DNA from: Campylobacter troglodytis
Lineage (GTDB): Bacteria > Campylobacterota > Campylobacteria > Campylobacterales > Campylobacteraceae
Direction: 5' to 3'
Assembly (NCBI RefSeq): GCF_006864425.1
Contig: NZ_QHLI01000030.1
Location: 1 to 33,814 of the forward strand
DNA: 33,814 bases
Shown: positions 31,480 to 33,814 of the stretch, in pieces
How positions within the stretch are numbered: the first letter of the stretch is position 1
How the letters are laid out: the number at the start of each line of letters is the position of its first letter
Notes under the pieces: model-generated
What the model was told of the DNA's origin: nothing
Database searches by the model: none
What the model saw: the letters and a program-made list of their open reading frames with translations, nothing else
Program-made: the position numbers and the translations under genes

Positions 31480-32679
31480 TTGATCTATGATTTTATAATA
31501 ATCGGAGGTGGAATTCTTGGCACCTCAGTAGCAATGCAGCTTATCAAAAAATACCCCCAAAGCAAAATAGCCCTACTCGAAAAAGAAAGCGAGTTAGCAA
31601 GACATCAAACAGGACACAATAGCGGAGTAATTCACGCAGGAGTTTATTATACTCCTGGTAGCTTAAAGGCTAGGTTTTGCTTTGAGGGTAACAAGGCTAC
31701 GAAGGAATTTTGCGATGAAAACAGCATCAAATATGAAAACTGCGGCAAACTCCTAGTAGCAACCACTCCTTTGGAGATGCAAAGAATGCAAGATCTATGG
31801 GAGAGGACAAAGGAAAATGGGCTTGAAAGAACCTGGCTTGATAGCTTGCAGTTAAAGGAAAAAGAGCCTAAGATCATAGGGCTTGGAGGCATCTTCTTTC
31901 CCTCTACTGCCATTGTTAGCTATACTGAGATAACAAAAGCTATGGCAAGGCATTTTGAAGAGGATGGGGGCAAGATCTTTTATGACACAGAGGTAAAGGC
32001 TTTGACCGAGCATTCAGGCGGTATGGTGGTAAAAAGCTCAAAGGGCAAATTTGAGGCTCGTTATTTAATCACTTGCTCAGGGCTAATGTCAGATAGGCTT
32101 GTTCGTATGCTTGATATAGAGCCAAATTTTATCATTTGTCCATTTAGGGGTGAGTATTATCAACTAGCCTCACAGCACAATAATATAGTAAATCACCTAA
32201 TTTACCCCATCCCAGATCCCACAGTGCCATTTTTAGGAGTTCATCTTACAAGGATGATTGACGGATCTGTTACTGTTGGTCCAAATGCAGTTTTAGCCTA
32301 TAAAAGAGAGGGCTATAAAAAAAGCGATTTTTGCCTTAAAGATATGAAAGAGATGCTACTTCACAAAGGGGTTCGCAAGGTGCTTCAAAGGCATTTTAAA
32401 ACAGGACTAATAGAGCTAAAAAACTCCCTATGCAAGGATGGATACTTAAAGCTAGTGCAAAAATACTGCCCCTTGCTTAAAAAAGAGGATTTAAAGCCAT
32501 ATCCAGCAGGGGTTAGAGCCCAGGCTGTGAGTAATCAAGGTGAGCTTATAGAGGATTTCTTGTTTGTAAATACTATGAATTCAGTAAATGTTTGCAATGC
32601 CCCAAGCCCAGCTGCCACCTCAGCCTTGCCAATAGGAAGGCATATCTTAGAAGAGGTTGAAAAGATGGTAAAGGCTTAG
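31480..32679 (+). CDS. lhgO: L-2-hydroxyglutarate oxidase/dehydrogenase LhgO
   Basis: Membrane-associated FAD enzyme oxidising L-2-hydroxyglutarate to 2-oxoglutarate, feeding electrons to the quinone pool. The 399-aa protein has the FAD Rossmann motif FIIIGGGILGTSVA (about residues 5-18) with ALLEKE, then HQTGHNSGVIHAGVYYTPGSLKARFC, typical of LhgO/L2HGDH. LITCSGLMSDRL and FRGEYYQL follow, and a C-terminal segment GVRAQAVSNQGELIEDF ends with NAPSPAATSALPIG. The start is TTG (31480) with AAGG 7 nt upstream. It regenerates the 2-oxoglutarate that GlaH consumes. Its C-terminal third looks complete. It is about 20 residues shorter than the E. coli enzyme. Confidence 0.95.
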   Translation: MIYDFIIIGGGILGTSVAMQLIKKYPQSKIALLEKESELARHQTGHNSGVIHAGVYYTPGSLKARFCFEGNKATKEFCDENSIKYENCGKLLVATTPLEMQRMQDLWERTKENGLERTWLDSLQLKEKEPKIIGLGGIFFPSTAIVSYTEITKAMARHFEEDGGKIFYDTEVKALTEHSGGMVVKSSKGKFEARYLITCSGLMSDRLVRMLDIEPNFIICPFRGEYYQLASQHNNIVNHLIYPIPDPTVPFLGVHLTRMIDGSVTVGPNAVLAYKREGYKKSDFCLKDMKEMLLHKGVRKVLQRHFKTGLIELKNSLCKDGYLKLVQKYCPLLKKEDLKPYPAGVRAQAVSNQGELIEDFLFVNTMNSVNVCNAPSPAATSALPIGRHILEEVEKMVKA

Positions 32680-32699
32680 AGCTTTGCCTTATGAGCTTT

Positions 32700-32726
32700 A
32701 AGCCCGTCTTAAATTTAGGCTTTTTT
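32700..32726 (+). terminator. Possible terminator after lhgO
   Basis: AAGCC (32700-32704) and GGCTT (32718-32722) followed by TTTT. The stem is short with a 13-nt loop, and its right arm is the left end of the adjacent MITE, so the element may supply the terminator. Confidence 0.35.
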
Positions 32727-32870
32727 AAAAAAGTGTTGATTTGTATTGATGAGTTTGCGAAATAAGAATTTATAGGCACAAGGCATTTTGTCATAAAGAT
32801 TGTGGCTTCTTCGCAATGTTTAGAATGCTGAGCAAATTACTCGTCTAAAATCAACACTTTTAAAAAAGCT
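32718..32870. repeat. MITE-like element, copy M4
   Basis: Ends GGCTTTTTTAAAAAAGTGTT (left) and, read from the right, AGCTTTTTTAAAAGTGTTGA. The interior is degenerate (GGCTTCTTCGCAATG) but of family length. Target duplications are not clear. 32871-33113 is AT-rich with no gene. Confidence 0.6.
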
Positions 32871-33113
32871 AATTTACAAATTTAAAAAATCTCATTTAAA
32901 TTCAAAGCATTTGTTAGATCTTTAAAAATCACCTTTTAAAATTTAACTGTAAGTCTTAGCCTTTAAAATTCACACAAAATTATGTTTGATCTTACTTGCA
33001 AATTTTTAAATTCAAGGTTTATCCTAAGCTTAAATTGTTGTAAAAGTTTAGCTTAATTTTTGAAAGACACACAAAGACTGTGTTGAATTTAAACTTAGAG
33101 CTTAATAATTTAA

Positions 33114-33521
33114 GTACAAGACAACTTAAATTCTAAGAAAGTAGTTTCAAGTGATGATTTTAGCGATGAAAATAAGCATATGCTTGTGAATTTAACCAAA
33201 TATAATTTAGGGCAATTTTGAGGCATTTTTTACTTCGTGCTATATACTCACAACTTTGCAAGAAGCCCTTGATTTATAGTTGAAAAAAATCGCTAAAATT
33301 TGCAAAATAACTCGTGTTTGCGTTAATAGAATAGTGCGAGAAATTCGCATTTTAACCCTTAAAGAATGCGAGAAGGTCTTTAAAAGGTTAAATCAAAGAA
33401 GGTGAGAGTTATTGTTTGTTTCTTGCACTTGCAACCTTGTAGCCAAAAGGCACAAGGCTTGTGCGTGGTAAGCGTGGGCTTGGCAATAAGTGGGGCTGGC
33501 AAGAAAAGATTTATTTTTTTA
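33114..33521 (+). pseudogene. IS1595-family relic (copy D1), cut by a second insertion
   Basis: Degenerate left terminal repeat (33114-33132, ..CAAGACAACTTAA..). Transposase pieces: LDL.LKKIAKICKITRVCVN, RIVREIRILTLKECEKVFK, RLNQRR, then ESY and VRGKRG. Two short inserts interrupt it (about 33229-33264 and 33416-33448). The frame is lost and the element stops at 33521, where copy D2 begins, so its remainder is probably beyond the window. Confidence 0.75.
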
Positions 33522-33814
33522 GGCTCAAGACAACTTAAGCTCTAAGAAAGGAGCTTCAAGTTATGATTACAGCGATGAAAAACAAGTATATAATTCGTTT
33601 CAAAATTTCAGATGCTAAATTTAAAGAAATTGTAAAGTATTTTTTGCTTCGCCTTGCGGCTTGCAACTTTGCAAGAAGCCTTGATATTGAAGCAGTAAAA
33701 ATTGCAAAATTAAGTAACAATTCTTGCCAAAGTATCAATAAAATCATCAAAAATATTAGAGTATTAATTGCAATAGAATGTGAAAATATTTCAAAAAGGT
33801 GAAATAGAAATTGA
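33522..33814 (+). pseudogene. IS1595-family transposase, 5' part (copy D2), frameshifted
   Basis: Perfect left terminal repeat GGCTCAAGACAACTTAAGC (33522-33540), then from the ATG at 33563 MITAMKNKYIIRFKISDAKFKEIVKYF and LDIEAVKIAKLSNNS...INKIIKNIRVLIAIECENISK. An in-frame insert (33644-33676) adds LLRLAACNFAR between KYF and SLDIEAV. Near the window edge an A5 run (AAAAAGGTGAAATAGAAATT) puts the expected GEIEI.. out of frame and the frame ends in TGA at 33802. It is the freshest copy here, but it is broken by that indel unless frameshifting occurs. The element continues past the window. Confidence 0.8.

Noticed and set aside
33770-33802. Programmed frameshift in the D2 transposase
   Set aside because: The A run is only five long and no canonical slippery heptamer is present; IS1595-family transposases are usually single-frame, so a simple indel is more likely.

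Overview
The window is AT-rich chromosomal DNA of a Campylobacter-type epsilonproteobacterium. The evidence is the block dus / small membrane protein / dksA-like / rlmH / accD / bamA / tyrA, which from memory follows the Cj0123c-Cj0130 order of C. jejuni (without the suhB-like gene). It is supported by a PflB-like TPR protein, a PhoX-type Tat-exported phosphatase and a flagellar co-expressed protein behind a near-perfect sigma28 promoter. No tRNA, rRNA, CRISPR array or prophage was recognised.

Layout. 1-368: tail of a decayed IS1595-family (ISXO2-like) element. 369-6220 (minus): dus, membrane protein, dksA-like, rlmH, accD, bamA. 6307-9898 (plus): tyrA-nspC, then rho with a long leader. 9899-11204: structured non-coding DNA and a decayed IS. 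11205-12095 (minus): hisG. 12316-13719 (plus): a cupin gene and a Tat-signalled NAD(P)-binding protein. 13745-14917: terminator, a small duplicated piece of hisG and another decayed IS. 15004-15771 (minus): TIGR02757-family gene. 16156-20585 (plus): hisD, fabG, a RluB/RsuA-type pseudouridine synthase, and the sigma28-driven FedA-like gene. 20678-21376: IS relic plus an 18-19-bp degenerate satellite. 21479-25625 (minus): phoX and pflB. 26275-30292 (minus): polar amino-acid ABC transporter genes, split by about 1 kb of repeats. 30465-32679 (plus): glaH (csiD)-lhgO, a glutarate to 2-oxoglutarate module divergent from the transporter. 32680-33814: MITE and two nested IS1595 relics.

The genes are mostly core metabolism and envelope functions. 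The accessory interest lies in (i) the glaH-lhgO pair with an 18-bp perfect palindrome in its promoter spacer, and (ii) the large non-coding gaps, which are not empty. The gaps are graveyards of IS1595-family elements, of a roughly 160-bp MITE family (one copy with a perfect 8-bp target duplication), of tandem IS termini and of an 18-19-bp satellite. The most unusual signal is a family of about 33-bp, weakly palindromic, mostly in-frame inserts. They sit inside the transposase relics at five different positions, always just after a Phe codon (TTT) and usually before Gly or Ala; the same positions are empty in other copies. They resemble in behaviour the Rickettsia palindromic elements that invade open reading frames, but I do not recognise them as a described family.
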